From positions 3,536,001 through 3,600,000 of the forward strand of contig JAQFVV010000032.1 in the NCBI GenBank assembly GCA_028023455.1: a stretch of 64,000 nt of DNA, written 5' to 3'. This document shows positions 10,651 to 23,120 of the stretch, one piece after another. Origin of the DNA: Epiperipatus broadwayi. Lineage: Eukaryota > Onychophora > Udeonychophora > Euonychophora > Peripatidae. How positions within the stretch are numbered: the stretch's first letter is position 1; each line of letters starts with the position of its first letter. A program made the translations under genes and the position numbers. The notes beneath the pieces were generated by a model. That model saw nothing but the letters and a program-made list of their open reading frames with translations. It did not search any database and had not been told where the DNA came from.

Positions 10651-12559
10651 GTATTATATAAGTGCCATCTCTTCACTAACTCCGGAATCTATAATACAAT
10701 GAACTATAAAAAAAAAAGTATTCATTTTGAACTTAGAAGAGTGATGATATTGTTGCTGTATTACTTAAGATAAGAAAGGAAGTTATTGATAGAAACAGTC
10801 CTTTACTTATGTAAACCCAACTTATAAAAATTCAGACTTATTTCTAGCATTTATAAATAGAAAAAAATAAAAAGAGTGTAATGTATAAATCGATGCAACT
10901 CTCAATTATTGTTTTTTATTTTATTTTTGCTGTCTGATATATTATAGTACTTATTTTAATTTGTTAAAACCGCTTTTAACATTTGTAGGGCTCTTATTAA
11001 AAATTAAATGAATGCCTTCAACAGACTGTATCTTCAACCTACATATGAATAATTGGTTCAAAGGAATGGGGGAGGATCTGGCAATTAAAAAGACTCCATT
11101 TGAAAACAAAAACAGTCGCGCTTATAAACATATTATGTAAAGAAAATTACAATTCAATAAAATATTAGTACGTCTGCAATGATGATTGCTGGTAAGACGA
11201 TAAAAGTGAACACCTATTAATAATTAGTTATTAAAAAAAATGTTTTCTTTTACCTTTATATTTGCAAAATCAATAGTTAAATTATCAAAGTTTTCATTTT
11301 ATTAACACTAAATTAGACTTATCATTAATTCAAGATATAATTTCACTATCTATACACAGCTCAAATCAAAATCATCAATTTTTTATGCTCAAAAAAAACC
11401 AAAAAACCCCTTTAAAAAATAATAAAAAATTGTGGCATAGGAAATAGAACTTTTGTGAGGCCCCACCCTTATTTTCATATCCAACCTTGACTCCACTTAA
11501 ATATGTTATTGGGGTTTCATCAACCGTTTAAGATTATCCAAGATTGCTGCACTTATCTGAATTTAAAAACTGAACTCGGTAATCTCTGATTTATATAAGT
11601 ATGACAAAGTCAAACTGTAAACCATACAATTAGTGATTCTTAAATATATTCATACAGTGGCAGAAATAAAGAACTTAATCAGTCTATTTCCTGGTCGAAA
11701 TTTCTATAGATTCATTGACGAGACTTATTAATAGGTATCTGCATAAAAAATAAATACACACTAAATTAATACATAAATTAAACAAGCTATTTTGAGATAT
11801 TGGAGTCCTTAAATAATTTGTAATTAATTTTAACTAAGAACATTTTTATTCTGTTAAAGAAGTAGAACCATAAATTGTTTATTAAAATTTTAAAGTTATA
11901 TATAAATTTGAAAACAAATTATGAAGTCAAACATTACCAAAAGTTTGCAGAAGGTAAATTATCACATTATATATACAAAATTATTTAAATTTTATATGGA
12001 ATACTTCCATTTATATCATAGTTATCACTATTTGTTAAGCTAATATTTAAGTCTTTATAGTGCTTTAAGAAATCTTTCTAAAATACCATAATATTGTTCT
12101 ATTTGTTTAAATCTATCTTCAGATGGCTCCGTGTCTTAGTAAACTACATATATATATATATATTTGCACTAAGTATTTTTCAGAAAAAAAAATTATTTTA
12201 TTTTTGCTAATATTTTATAAGAGATTTTTTTTTTCATTTAATCTTCTAGTATAATTATTTGTCAGCAATTACAGTGCTTTAGATATTTTATTAAAATACT
12301 TCTTTGAATGATTCATAAAGTATAATATGTAATCTTTGAGCCATTTCAATATCTATTGCTTTCATTGACGCACCAAGGCTTTAATCTTTCTCCAGTAAAA
12401 TTAAACTATGTACTAGTATGACACTAAAATAAAAAAGCATTTGGATTTTCTTCAAAATTTTAATTGTTACAACTTTTTATAAATCATTTTGTTGCCATCA
12501 GCATTGTTTTGTTTTATACAATTTTTTAAAATCAGTTTTTAAAATTGAAAGACAGTCAA
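10651..12559. other. MAM gene intron, no recognised element
   Basis: AT-rich sequence without supported genes or clear repeats; one (TA)n tract at about 12,148-12,162. Confidence 0.45.
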
Positions 12560-12650
12560 GCGTTGGTGGCCTGGTGGTTAGCATAGCTGCCTTCCAAGCA
12601 GCTGGCCCGGGTTTGCTTCCCGGTTGGTTTTGACATATAAAAAAAAACAA
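12560..12650 (+). repeat. tRNA-Gly(TCC)-derived SINE
   Basis: The body GCGTTGGTGGCCTGGTGG, then GCATAGCTGC, anticodon loop CTTCCAA and a GGCCCGGGTTTGCTTCCCGG T-arm follows tRNA-Gly(TCC) almost base for base, with A and B boxes recognisable. The 3' acceptor strand is degraded and runs into TTTTGACATATAAAAAAAAAC, the same tail as the SINEs at 1.09 and 30.46 kb. It is therefore a short SINE made of a tRNA body plus A-tail and not a working tRNA gene. Confidence 0.82.
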
Positions 12651-12839
12651 ACACTAATAACAGTGGGGGTTTTTTTTTTGTAATTTTTCAGTTTAAATCA
12701 AAACTTATGCTTTTTGTCTCAAGTTGTAAAAGTAATAAAATATTCTTATCTAACAATAAATTAACATTTTTGTTCCAATCTTAACTTTTACAGATTTACT
12801 TTTTATATGTCCATCATTCTATTTCATTAATTAAAATAA

Positions 12840-13199
12840 GAAATACCTTTCATTCTTCTTTTTCTTGCTTGCTCGCTTAAATTTCTATGGTTATCCCAAT
12901 ATATCTTTAATAATTTCCTTGCTTCAAAGAAAATGCCAATCTATTTCTCTTTTTTCATAATTTTCTCAATAACTATTTTTTTCCATTTATTTTTTTCAAT
13001 ACTTCTATATTGCTACTCGCATTTCTCCAATTTACTCCCTTTATCTTCATACAAATCCATATTATCCTCCAATCTTTTTTCTGTTTTTCAGAAATATCAA
13101 AGTGTTCATTCTATATAAAGTGAAATTCCCCAAAAGGCCTTCTTCAAAAAAATATAATTTTAATAGTCCATACAATAATCTTTTACTCTCATTATATAT
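12840..13199. other. Pyrimidine-rich intron stretch
   Basis: Plus strand dominated by T and C (12,850-13,110); no gene support. The open frame at 12,933 is a by-product of this composition. Confidence 0.4.
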
Positions 13200-13620
13200 A
13201 TATTATCAATAGATGGCATTTTACCAAAACCACCAAACAAGTGTATATTTTTTTACATAAATGTTAAAAGAGTCAGAATTCACTATCTCTTTCATTTGCC
13301 CACCCTCAGATCAGCTGATTTCAAGCTAATTTGCTATTATCAGTGAAGGATAGAGCTACAAACTAGATCTAAACACTGACTCCAAGCATTTATGCAAAAA
13401 GTTTCTATCAGTTTGCAAGCGTGAATTTTTCAGGCTTGTAAAGTCTTCAAACCCAGCCTAACAAGTCAGATAGCTACATGGGTCTGATCTCAGTTCAGTT
13501 TCACCACATAGTCAAAGCCTCTGCAATATATATCGTTTTTGGTAAAATGCCATCTATTGATCATAAATACAAGTGATAGCAAGTTACATGATTATAACTT
13601 GTTTTTGTTTTTCATATATA
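13200..13620 (-). mobile_element. F4 retrozyme-like element, single degraded copy
   Basis: This segment aligns with the 62.8-64.0 kb array: it starts ATCAATAGATGGCATTTTACC and ends with the inverted form GGTAAAATGCCATCTATTGAT (13,540-13,560), followed by an inverted piece of the unit tail to about 13,612. It thus has the same partly inverted build as the other families. A minus-strand hammerhead lies at 13,297-13,352. The flanks are (TA)-rich on both sides, so the target duplication cannot be resolved. Confidence 0.75.
13297..13352 (-). ncRNA. Hammerhead ribozyme, F4 diverged copy
   Basis: Minus strand: stem I CCTTCA, CTGATAA (one change from CTGATGA; 13,343-13,337), stem II AGC/GCT, GAAA (13,322-13,319), stem III TCAGCTGA, UC site after 13,309, return TGAGGG. 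Stem I pairs fully. Stem III is an 8 bp palindrome where the 62.9 kb copies have the 6 bp palindrome TCATGA, so self-complementarity is kept despite a length change. Confidence 0.75.
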
Positions 13621-15599
13621 TATACTATTACTTTTATCATTAGATCTCCAACTATCTTATCAAACGATTTTAATATTTTTATTTTATCACTTATTTACTT
13701 TTTTGCTTTAGATTTATTTATATTTAGTTTCCTTACAAATCTTGTATACGTGATCCTACATAATACTTTTACATATTATTGTCATTATTACCAAGTACTG
13801 ACATACCAACAGAAATTTAACTGTTATATGAATTAATGCCAACTGCTTTTCTTAATAAGCAGTAGCAAGATTATCCATTTATATGGATGATAAAACAAAA
13901 ACAATTGCTGATGTAAACGATAATGGATGAGAGTTTTTAAATATCTTTGATCAAAAAATAAAATTGAAAAGTTAATTATTAGCAATTAGAAATTAAAAAA
14001 AAATAAATTCCAAAAATATCAAACAAAAATTCAAATGGTCTTGTTGCAATTCTATTATTTTAATACAATTTTTTCCAAAACCTCTCTTCTTTTTGTTATA
14101 ATTATATTTTCTTTGAACAATTTCTTCAAAGGAAAATAATTCTCAAATGCAATGAGAGCTGACTTTTGTTAAACACATTTGTAATACATAACTTGAAGAA
14201 GGAGTTTACACTCATAATGTATTGCAAAACCGGAAGTTTTTAAACAAGGAAGCAAAAATTACGTTAGAAAATACAAATTATGGAAAAACATTTTGTTAGA
14301 TTGCGGCTTCTGTTACGATCTAATTTTCACATCTTCTAATTGTTGCAAACATAATTGAGATATGAAAACAAAATTTTCTACAATTAAAAAAGGCCATCAT
14401 GATATAAAAATTATCTGATTATAAATATAACCGAAAAAACAAACAAACAAAACAAAACACTCCCATGATATATCATTATTAAACTTAAACCCAACAGCTT
14501 TAATATAACCATTGTGCCACGTAATTCACAGTAAAAATAATTAATTTTTAATTATGAGAAAATCTCTAGCAATCATCCTCATAATATGTCTTGTTTTTTC
14601 CGCTAGCAACATTATGAAGTTAAGATCATTTACATTCTAAATATTATCTTATTATGTATTTATATCTATTTTGTATTATCATTTTTGACTAAACATTACT
14701 CTTAATTTCTCTTTTGATCATACATAAATAGTTTTAAAAAAGTATATATATTTACTTATTCATGGAACAATTAAGTCCAAATAACTTACAATAACTCTAA
14801 TAATTTTAATAAGCTCATAAATAAATTGTGACTGTTAAATATGCAATCATGAGAATATAAACTTACTCAAACTTAGTAGTTCTGTGAACAAATTTATATC
14901 TCAGCATAACATATTTAATAGGCATAATTTATTTATGGACTTATTAAAATTAATAGAATTTCAGTTGGTTTATTTGAATTTGTAAATTGGGTGATTACTA
15001 TTAAAAAAATCATTAATAAAAATGTTTATTTTTTGAATATCATTGCTTGATTTATTTACTATATGACAATATAGAAGTTAGATTAAAATGGTCATTTTTT
15101 TAGTCTGACCAATAGATTAATATTTATGCTAAACAAGTGGATGTTATTTGCAAGTTTATTAGAAAATGATTCATTGAAAATCTGACTTGTGAATTGTTAT
15201 AGAATTGTATTTAGTTTCAGTTGCTCTTTGAATAAATTTATATTCTCAATGTTTTATATTTAGTAGCCATAATTTATTTATGGGCTTATTGAAATTATTG
15301 CAATATTTACAATCTTTTAGGAGGCAATGAATTTTTCAGATTTCCTAAATTAAATATTTTATTAATTCATTATTTATCCACAAAGCAGACTAAAATGGAA
15401 CTACTTTAATCTTTCCCTCAGCTATTTATTAATTTAAGGAAGCCAGTATAGAGAATGACATTTTACAACAATTCTATGAAAATGTTTTTACAATATGATT
15501 CAAATTGGGTTTAAGTGATATTCATAAATAGAATTCCAAAATATTTACATAAGTTGCAGAAACATTTCTTTATACTTGATATTGTATCTTCTCTTACTA
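13621..15599. other. MAM gene intron, includes diverged 335 bp duplication
   Basis: No genes. The segment 14,887-14,965 (AATTTATATCTCAGCATAAC to the GGACTTATTAAAAT region) recurs at about 15,222-15,300, an offset of about 335 bp, indicating an old tandem duplication. Confidence 0.45.
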
Positions 15600-15805
15600 T
15601 ATGAAGTGGACCCTAGATAAAAGTGGTTTAATTTTAACAGATAGCATAGCTACCTGCCAAGCAGCTAACCTGGGTTCGCTTCCCAGTCAATGGACCATAG
15701 ATAAAAGTTGTTTCACTTTAGCAGATAGCATAACTGCCTGCCAAGCAGCTGGACAGGGTTCGCTTCTTAGTCAATGCTTTGACATATATAAAAAACAATA
15801 ATCTG
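15600..15805 (+). repeat. Tandem pair of tRNA-Gly(GCC)-like SINE bodies
   Basis: Two related units, near 15,605-15,690 and 15,691-15,790, each hold a GCATAGCTACCTGCCAAGCAGC-type anticodon arm (loop with GCC) and a B box GGTTCGCTTCCCAG. The second is followed by the family tail TTTGACATATATAAAAAAC. The 5' (A-box) halves are degenerate. This looks like a dimeric or tandemly duplicated SINE of the same family as the 12.56 kb copy. Confidence 0.65.
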
Positions 15806-15854
15806 TGTAGGATTTTTACTTTAATTGCTCTAGATAGCATTTAGATAATTCATT

Positions 15855-16222
15855 GCTGTCTAAACTTATAGTACTGATTTCAGATGATATATAAAATATT
15901 TATTTTGCAATGAGAAATTTTTAAGATTTAAATTTTATCAGTGCATTATTTATTTTAGCTCAATCCTATCACAACCATTCATCAGTCCAGATAGCACACC
16001 AATCTCCTACACTAACATACACTTTTCTAGTAAGCCACATAACACATTGGCTTGTAGAAAAAGTATATGTTCCTAATGTATCTATAGTGTAGGGGTTTGG
16101 TCTGCTTCTAAAGTTGATGGATTTTGCGAATAGTTTGAACTAAGATGAATAATGCACTGATAAAAAAAAACAAAAACTTGCGACTATCTCATTGTGAAAT
16201 AAATATTTTATATAGCATTTAA
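15855..16222. repeat. Foldback repeat, arms about 165 bp
   Basis: The left arm (TATATAAAATATTTATTT, then TTTATCAGTGCATTATT, then the CCTACACTA region) is matched in inverted order on the right (the AGTGTAGGGG region, AATAATGCACTGATAAA, then AAATAAATATTTTATATA). The centre is near 16,042. Arms are about 70-75% complementary, so the insertion is old. No hammerhead core survives. Confidence 0.7.
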
Positions 16223-16239
16223 TATCAGTGCTAAAAGTC

Positions 16240-16456
16240 ATTTATATATATATAAGATTCATATCTTTCATATTATCTATTATGTTTATATATACATATT
16301 ACTTTTGTTCATACGGTTTTATCATTATCATAATAAATGTCTTATTGTATATATATAAGATTCATATCTTTCATATAATCTATTATGTTTATATATACAT
16401 ATTACTTTTGTTCATACTATTTTATCATTATCATAATAAATGTCTCTTTGTATATA
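16240..16456. repeat. Tandem repeat, two 103 bp units
   Basis: A 103 bp unit (starting at 16,252 and 16,355 with ATAAGATTCATATCTTTCAT) is repeated with only a few differences, ending 28 bp before the last MAM exon. The similarity implies recent duplication. Confidence 0.9.
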
Positions 16457-16483
16457 TATACACATCATTATATTTTTGTTTAG

Positions 16484-16570
16484 ATTGCATTTGAAGGAAT
16501 AACTGCTGACGGAAATCGTGGAGACATTGCCATTGATGATATTAATGTGTGGTCAGGACTTTGTTCTTAA
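16484..16570 (+). CDS. MAM-domain protein, terminal exon and stop
   Basis: After a TTTGTTTAG acceptor the exon opens in phase 0, matching the end of the exon at 9299. It encodes IAFEGITADGNRGDIAIDD, then a VWSGLC close and one more Ser before TAA. This is the canonical C-terminal strand of a MAM domain (FEG..., IAIDDI, final Cys). With the preceding two exons the last domain is about 160 residues, the normal length. No transmembrane segment or GPI signal follows, so this isoform ends at its last MAM domain and is probably secreted, unless the membrane anchor is N-terminal or another 3' exon is used. Confidence 0.93.
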   Translation: MAFEGITADGNRGDIAIDDINVWSGLCS

Positions 16571-16647
16571 TTGTAAACAATTTCTATTTTTTTTATTGTA
16601 AATCATAATATAAAATTGAATAATTTGTAAATTATTTTATTTATTCA

Positions 16648-16653
16648 AATAAA
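16648..16653 (+). promoter_or_regulatory. Candidate polyadenylation signal
   Basis: An AATAAA lies 78 bp after the MAM stop codon, in CAAATAAAAAAAAAA. It is the first AATAAA after the stop and sits in a suitable position, but the motif is common in DNA this AT-rich. Confidence 0.45.
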
Positions 16654-16659
16654 AAAAAA

Positions 16660-17784
16660 ATCTTTGCAAAAAACTTATTTTAAAATTTAGTTTAAATTTG
16701 TAATTGTATAAATATATTTATATGCTTCATTTTTGACAAGATTTTTTGCCCTCTATTATAATTTACAAATATTATTTATCTAAGAATGAAATTTCTATTA
16801 CTGAGAGAAAAAGACAAGTGACCAAGTATAATGTAAGTTACACCATATTTTTGAAGTCATTTTTGTATAAATATTATTTCTAAATATACCAATTTAATGG
16901 CGAGAAGAATATCTTCTCATGACATAAACTATTGTATTGGTAGATGCCTTCCCTACACCTTATGGATTCTTATCAAGCACACATGCCCCAATTAAAATGA
17001 CTGTTGCACATCAGAGTATAGCATCATTATAAACTCAGTAATAAACCCTCTATATGATACTTTAAAGTTAACTTATTGAAATTTTTGAATGAAAGAGATC
17101 AAACCAAAGCTTGTTATATTTCTTGATTTCTCCCTTGTTAAAACTCTATTGCCCTGCCTATGGATATCAGTGTGTTGGCCATTGCATATCTTTGAAAGGC
17201 TGAATTAGAACCTGGACTTTACACACCACTTCCAGAAAGAGAAGACCCCTCCCAAAAAGATATATAACTACCAAAAAAACATATAAAATAAATGAATAAA
17301 GAAAGATACCTGCATAACAGCAAAATTCTACCCCCCCCCCAATAAATTAGTGTCTCATGAGTTTACCTTAATCGTCTCTTTATCTTAAGTTACTGTTGAA
17401 CTAAGCCACTATCAGAAAATATATTTAATATTATTGGAGAGAGAAAAATAAATGAGGCATTCATGAAGACATAATTTATAAAACAAAAACAAATATTTAT
17501 TTATCCCAAATAACCCATCGCTATTTACATACATCAAGCAAAATACATTATCTGAAACCCCCAATATTATAATATGAAAAGAAAATTAAAAATAATGTTT
17601 ATTCAATTTAGATATGGAACTCACTCCCTTATTTTGATATAAATACCCTTGAGTGAAGTGGGCTGATCTTCTACCCACACACGCATATATGAAGCATTAC
17701 TGTTATTTTATATAATATCAAAAAATATGTTTATACACGTATGTCTATTTATCACATCCTTGCCATGCTTTTGCATAAAAGTCA
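16660..17784. other. Intergenic stretch
   Basis: No gene. Notable only for a C run at 17,331-17,340. The sequence becomes less AT-rich toward the LTR element that follows. Confidence 0.4.
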
Positions 17785-19577
17785 AGCACATGCAGTGACA
17801 AAAGCAAAACTATAATTTAAATAAATTTACATCTCTTTATGCTTTATTCATATATGTGTTATAAGCAATAACAAAATATAAGAAATCATGCTCATATACA
17901 TTTGCACATCTAGGCAATTTAAACTTAATGGGGAAGGATGGTTTCACATAAAACAATCTTGTGCTTTGCGGCTAAATTTGATATATATGTACTGTACCAA
18001 AAGTACATATGTCAATAAGATTCATTTTTTTTATTAAAGCTTGTAAGCAATATTCAAATAAAATGATAAATAATAAAAAAAGAAATTATACCATCCGGTG
18101 TCTGCAGACTTCTTCATCTGGATTTTGGGTTTTCTGAATCATTACACAACTGAACAACAGGGTGGCAAAGACTTTTCTTTACTTCAGTAAGATATATATG
18201 GCATTTTTATGATCATTTTCATCAGTTGGTTTTAGTGGATACATAGTAATGGCTGGAAGGAGTTGAGCTGGTAAACTGACATGGGATTCTACTCATGTTC
18301 ATCATACTGACTTCCATTTTTTTTAAGTGTCTACCAATGTTTTCTTCTTTAGGATGGCTTCAGCAGACTGCCCCTTCTGTTATATAGTTTTTGTGGGACT
18401 TTTATTTGAAGCCAAGCTCAGCTCGGTCTCTTTTTGCTTATTTCTTTAATATTGAACTATCAGCTTCTCTTTCTGAGATGTGACCTTATGAATGAGCCTC
18501 AGCAGCTTATAGCTAACAAAGCTGGAACAGCAAGGTAATACTTCTGAAATCATGCAAGAAAAATCCTCTTTGCTTGTCTCTTCCATATTAGATGATGTAT
18601 TATCAATTTCTATGATTCTCTATTACATTTTCTCATTCTGTATTAGATTATTCCCTTCATTAACACTTCTCTCTATGATTTGATATTAGTAAAAAAACAG
18701 CACTTGTTGAACAGCTTATATAGCACACTCATTACACTATGAATTTGAGTATCCAGTGTAACTATTGCATCAGCCAATTCTACCTTCATGGCTAAGGGAT
18801 TGTAACAATGCATAACCTTTTACACCATAGTATTTTCTATCATTCATTTTAATCTTTAAATTTTACATTTAATTTCCATCTTGGTTTTCACTCAGACCAC
18901 CTTGATTATAATGTTAAGGAGTTCCATTTACATCCATGTTCACTTTTGACACAAAGGAAAGTTTCTCTCTCTTTTCCTTGACAAAAGATCAAAAATACAA
19001 GGCACAAATCAAAAATAAAATCAGATTTTCTCTGCTGATCTTGGCGACTAATTGCATCAAACTTTTTTGCTCTTAAAAATAAAAATACAAAGCAGGATGA
19101 CCATTAATAGATTAGTAAAATTCAATATTTGATAAAACAATAGTAACCTGATTTTGCTTTAACTTATTAGCAGAGAACATATCTGATAAACTAAAAAAAT
19201 ATGGATGTGTTGGACCATTTACAATTACTTTTGATTTTTCCCTCTTTTTTTTATAAATATGTTCTAACACATAAACTTTTTGCAACAGTTAAAAATAAAA
19301 CATAAAAATATTACTTGCATATATAATATAATTATAAGATACATAAAATTACAAATTATAAGTTTGAATATTTAATTTACTCTTGTGTGGATAAAATATA
19401 TGTACAGACCATCACCATTCATTTCACAGTATATTTATATAATTCATACAGGACTTATTATTATCATAATAGCAATAAGTATAACTTAAATTAATACATA
19501 CTAATATTTTCTATATATACAATCAGTCATAGCTTTAGCCACCTTATGCAGGGCCACTCCAAAGAGTGCCTGTCACA
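17785..19577 (-). repeat. 3' LTR of gypsy element
   Basis: This aligns colinearly with 27,620-30,887 once the two insertions in that copy are removed (for example AAGCAATAACAAAATA, ATCTAGGCAATTTAAACTT and ATTCTGTATTAGATTATTC in both). On the minus strand it begins TGTGACAGGC at 19,577, right after the purine tract, with the TG start usual for LTRs. Length is about 1.8 kb. Confidence 0.8.
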
Positions 19578-19578
19578 A

Positions 19579-19590
19579 TACCCTCCCTCT
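19579..19590 (-). other. Polypurine tract of gypsy element
   Basis: Minus strand reads AGAGGGAGGGTA directly before the LTR start TGTGACA. A purine run abutting the 3' LTR is the plus-strand primer site of LTR retrotransposons and fixes the element orientation. Confidence 0.85.
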
Positions 19591-20539
19591 GATGAGATAT
19601 TGAAATGGTGTTAACCATTTAATGTCTTCTCTAGCCAACTACACTTTAAAACTAGTACAACAAAAACAAAAATATACATATATATTTATACTCCCTTTGG
19701 CATAATCCATAGAGTGTGGCAGACGATTCACAACTGCCAGATGCAACCCTCATCCACCAAGCATCGATATGCCAGGTTGTAACCATATTGTCTTCCCAAT
19801 TCCCAAGTTAAAAACAACAAGAGACACAGAGCATCAGCATAAAAATCCTCACTTCATCTAGAATCTTATGACAACTATGCATGCATCTATGCTCAATCCT
19901 TATTTGAGGCTTACTGGATCTTTTGCATTATTGGAATAAGAAACTATTTTAATCAAGAGCCTTGCAGCATGCCAGCTTTCTTTGCTATAACACATGTTCT
20001 TAATGAGTATTGGTCCCAAAGGAATTTTTCATCTCTGCAAATTAAGTGATATGTCAATACACCTTTTGGTTTTGTAACATATAATATGCAATAGTGTCAT
20101 AGAAATTCCAGGTTATACAAAGATCTCCAGCCAACCCTTCAAACTCTCATCTTTTCCAATCCTAGAGTACAGAAAATACTGACAAAGACCAACTTATATA
20201 CACAATACATGAAAATTACAAGTCCACACCCCCAACCTCCAAATGACATGACTGACTGCCCCCAGTAATTGTCTTAAGACTTGCTTTTGTTACACTCTGG
20301 ACACTGCCTCCCTTCTTCCTTACCCTGCACTGCTAAAGAAATTCTCTTGTTACAACATTGGTTTTGAAGATCAAGAATTATAAGTGTCCCTGATCCATTG
20401 TTTCTCTTAACTCAAAATGCATTATCTCCCTGATATTCCACACATTTCAAAAGGACTCTTATAAAGGTTGCAGAACACTTGAATTGAAAATTTTTAAGGA
20501 TGCTCACATGGGGTGTCCTGATCACCACTTTGTCCACAA

Positions 20540-21290
20540 TCTTGAATTGTTACTTTGATATGCCCTTCCTGTTCTTCCTTCTTAGATTCATCTGGCATAT
20601 TCTTGCTCGTGCCTCACTTCTATCAGATTCCAAACAGAAGAGTTCTTTGACAATTATGGGTAAATCCATCTTGAAAAATTTGGGGTATTGCTTTCCAAAA
20701 TGTAAGCAAATTGGGGAAGGGGAAATCCAGTAGATTCTCAGTAGATTCATTTATGGATCAGTTAAGGGTAATTGTCTGAGCCAACCCCTGTGGTTTGTTA
20801 ACATGTAAGTTTGGAATAATCTACCCAGCTCTTCATGACACATTCTCAGGAATTAGATTGAGGACTCTGTATAGATGTCAGAACATGTTCAATTCCCTGC
20901 TTGGTGATCCATTTATTTCATTTCTCTGATACAAAAGGAGCCTCATGGTTGGAAAAAAGGCTTCAGGCTTTCCCACAAGTGGGAGTTGCAAGGACTCCAA
21001 CACCTTAATGGTCTATTGTTCAGGACAGAGGATAATTCACCACAACTTTTAAAAAAATGTCATAGACCACAACCAAATATCTCTTTCAGTTGAAAGATGG
21101 TAATGGACCATAAAAATGGCCATTATTTCCTTTGGCATTTTTGGTATGATTGATTTCATTGGGTTTCCATAACTCTTGTTCAGAGGTTTTGCTCACTGGA
21201 AAATCTCACATATTTATCATGGAAATTACATTATGGTGGATCCCTGGCCAATAAAACCAGAATTTGAGAAGGTATTCTGTTTTTGGGGTC
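20540..21290 (-). pseudogene. Gypsy integrase remnant
   Basis: On the minus strand around 21,280-21,060 a translation with stops reads FWFYWPGIHHNV, then a degraded zinc-binding segment, then a YLVVVYD strand like the first catalytic strand of gypsy integrases (usually VVVD). An open piece at 20,750-20,550, with an RARICQMNLRRK basic stretch, fits the integrase C-terminal region. Frames are broken throughout and no intact D,D-35-E triad can be followed. Confidence 0.7.
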
Positions 21291-21589
21291 CCATAATGTT
21301 TATACAAACAATGGATATAATTAATGAGGGAGGTTCCTTATTAAGTGGTAGTATTACTACCATACACTCATCTCTATACTTTTGAAATTTTGTAATGTAG
21401 TACTTCCTTTTTGATCTTATATCTTTTCATTATCCTATCCAAATTTAGGTCATTTCCCTTGGCTTTACCTTGAACATAGGTTATCATTTAATTTAGTCTA
21501 ACATCTTCATGCTCTTTCTCTACCACCTAGGTTAATTCCTTCTCTGTGGACTTATTGATGCTCAGGGCCATATTCATCATATATGTGTT

Positions 21590-21770
21590 GCTGACATTCA
21601 AGTGATGTTGGTGTGTTGGGACCAAATGATGACTATGGACATTTATGTTCTCTGACCCCTTGCAGCCTTGGATTGTATAGTTAAATTCCTGGAGCAACAG
21701 CTTTTATTAGACCAACGCCAAGCTCTTATGGTCAGTTACCACCACCACTTCTGAATCCAGTAATATGTGA
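21590..21770 (-). pseudogene. Gypsy RNase H remnant
   Basis: Minus-strand translation gives VVVVTDHKSLALV, two stops, then KLLLQEFNYTIQ and GSENI, which matches the TDHK...L.L...LQE...I.Y..G.EN pattern of Ty3/gypsy RNase H C-termini. It lies between RT and integrase as expected. Confidence 0.8.
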
Positions 21771-22160
21771 TGGAACTTATGAAATGCCCATATAATAGTG
21801 ATAGCTTCCTTCTTTGTTACAGTATTGTTCATTTCAGTCCCTTTTAGAAGGTAGCTTATTAAGTATAGAACTCCAACTCATTCATCTGCTTGAACTTGAG
21901 ATAACATAACCCATGACCCATACTGGCTGCTTTGGTCTGGACCACAAGGGGCTTGCTAAAATCTGGGTATGTGAGGACTACCTGTTTTATAAAACTTCTT
22001 TTTAAAACTTTTCCAATCGGTTTACTTTTTGAGTAGTCTTAATAAGGTCTTCATCTGGTCAGCAAATTTCTTGCAAAACCTATTATAAAAGTTACACAGC
22101 CCTAAAAAGGACAAAACTTGTCTCTTTATTCATACAGAAAATTCATCTATTACCCTCAAT

Positions 22161-22902
22161 TTATCTGCATGGGGTTTGATTTCTATCTGACCTACCAAAT
22201 GGCCCACATTCAATTTTGTCCAAGCCTAAAGTGCTTTTCTTCAAATTTATCTTGATTTCTTTTTCCCTATATTCCTTAAAGAACAATGCCAACTGCTGGA
22301 AGTATTCTTCCACAGATATGAATGCCACCAGCACATTGTTGACATACATAGTTATTATTCTCATGACTTCAAGAGACAGGACTTGGTCCAATCATCACAA
22401 CAAGCCTGATCCATTATTAATCAGGCCAAATGGCATCTGAGTAAATTGATGATATAAATACCCAACATATCTATGGGTCATAAACTGGTGGTCTACCAGA
22501 TGGAGATTAATTTTTCAGTAATTGGACGTCACATCAAATGTAGAAAAGACCTTTTTCCCTTTGTATTTCATTAGTAATTCCAAATGGATGGGGGAATGGT
22601 GCAGTCTGGTAAAGTGACCCTATTTAGCTGTCAGGCATTGAGGCATAACCTGATAGACTTTTTTTTTTTTTACCAATTATGAGAGGATTACAGTAAGGGG
22701 ATGACCATTTGGTGATGATGTCCCACTCCAACATTTGTTCAAGCTGTTTCTTTACCTCTTCTTTAACCTTTTTGTAGTTTTTTTTTCTTTCAAAAAAGGG
22801 GCCCAAACTGTACATTTTTACAATTACAGATATATGCATATATGCTATCACGTAACTCAAAATATATGAAAAAAAAATGCTAATTTTATTTATTGAAAAC
22901 AT
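22161..22902 (-). pseudogene. Gypsy reverse transcriptase remnant
   Basis: Two open pieces cover the RT. The first (22,902-22,624) has VKEEVKKQLEQMLEWDII, then a KWSSPYCNPLII strand and a KKK motif, the fingers region of gypsy RTs. The second (22,391-22,161) has MYVNNVLVAF, then EEYFQQLALFF and IKINLKKS. YVNN stands where the active-site YVDD belongs, so both catalytic aspartates are lost. Frameshifts lie between the pieces. Confidence 0.88.
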
Positions 22903-23120
22903 TATAATAAATATATATAAATCAAAAATTTTGGATCATATACATTCTAAAATGTAAATTATATTTTATATGAAAAAAATAACACATATTTATATATTTT
23001 TTGTCCAAAAAACCCAATGTATATAATGAGGGGTGAAAAATGAATATATATATATGCTATCACGTGACTCAAAATATATGAAAAAGAAATGCTGTTTATT
23101 TTTTATATATTGAAATAGAT
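22830..23120. repeat. Tandem duplication, about 210 bp offset
   Basis: TATGCTATCACGT-ACTCAAAATATATGAAAA occurs at about 22,841 and again at about 23,053, with similar sequence following each. The duplicated piece includes non-coding AT-rich DNA and lies just upstream (minus sense) of the RT remnant, so it is probably part of an insertion into the gypsy element. Confidence 0.65.

Noticed and set aside
12560-12631. Functional tRNA-Gly(TCC) gene
   Set aside because: The acceptor stem does not close and an A-tail shared with other SINEs follows directly.
15940-16060. ACTGATGAATGG on the minus strand of the 15.9 kb foldback
   Set aside because: No GAAA at the right distance after a stem II, and the opposite arm has GTTGATGG; not a hammerhead.
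18190-18245. CTGATGA on the minus strand of both gypsy LTRs (also at 28.03 kb, followed by GAAA there)
   Set aside because: The 28.03 kb copy has CTGATGA and GAAA at plausible spacing, but stem II is only about 3 bp, the other LTR has AAAA, and no stem I partner follows. Treated as chance.
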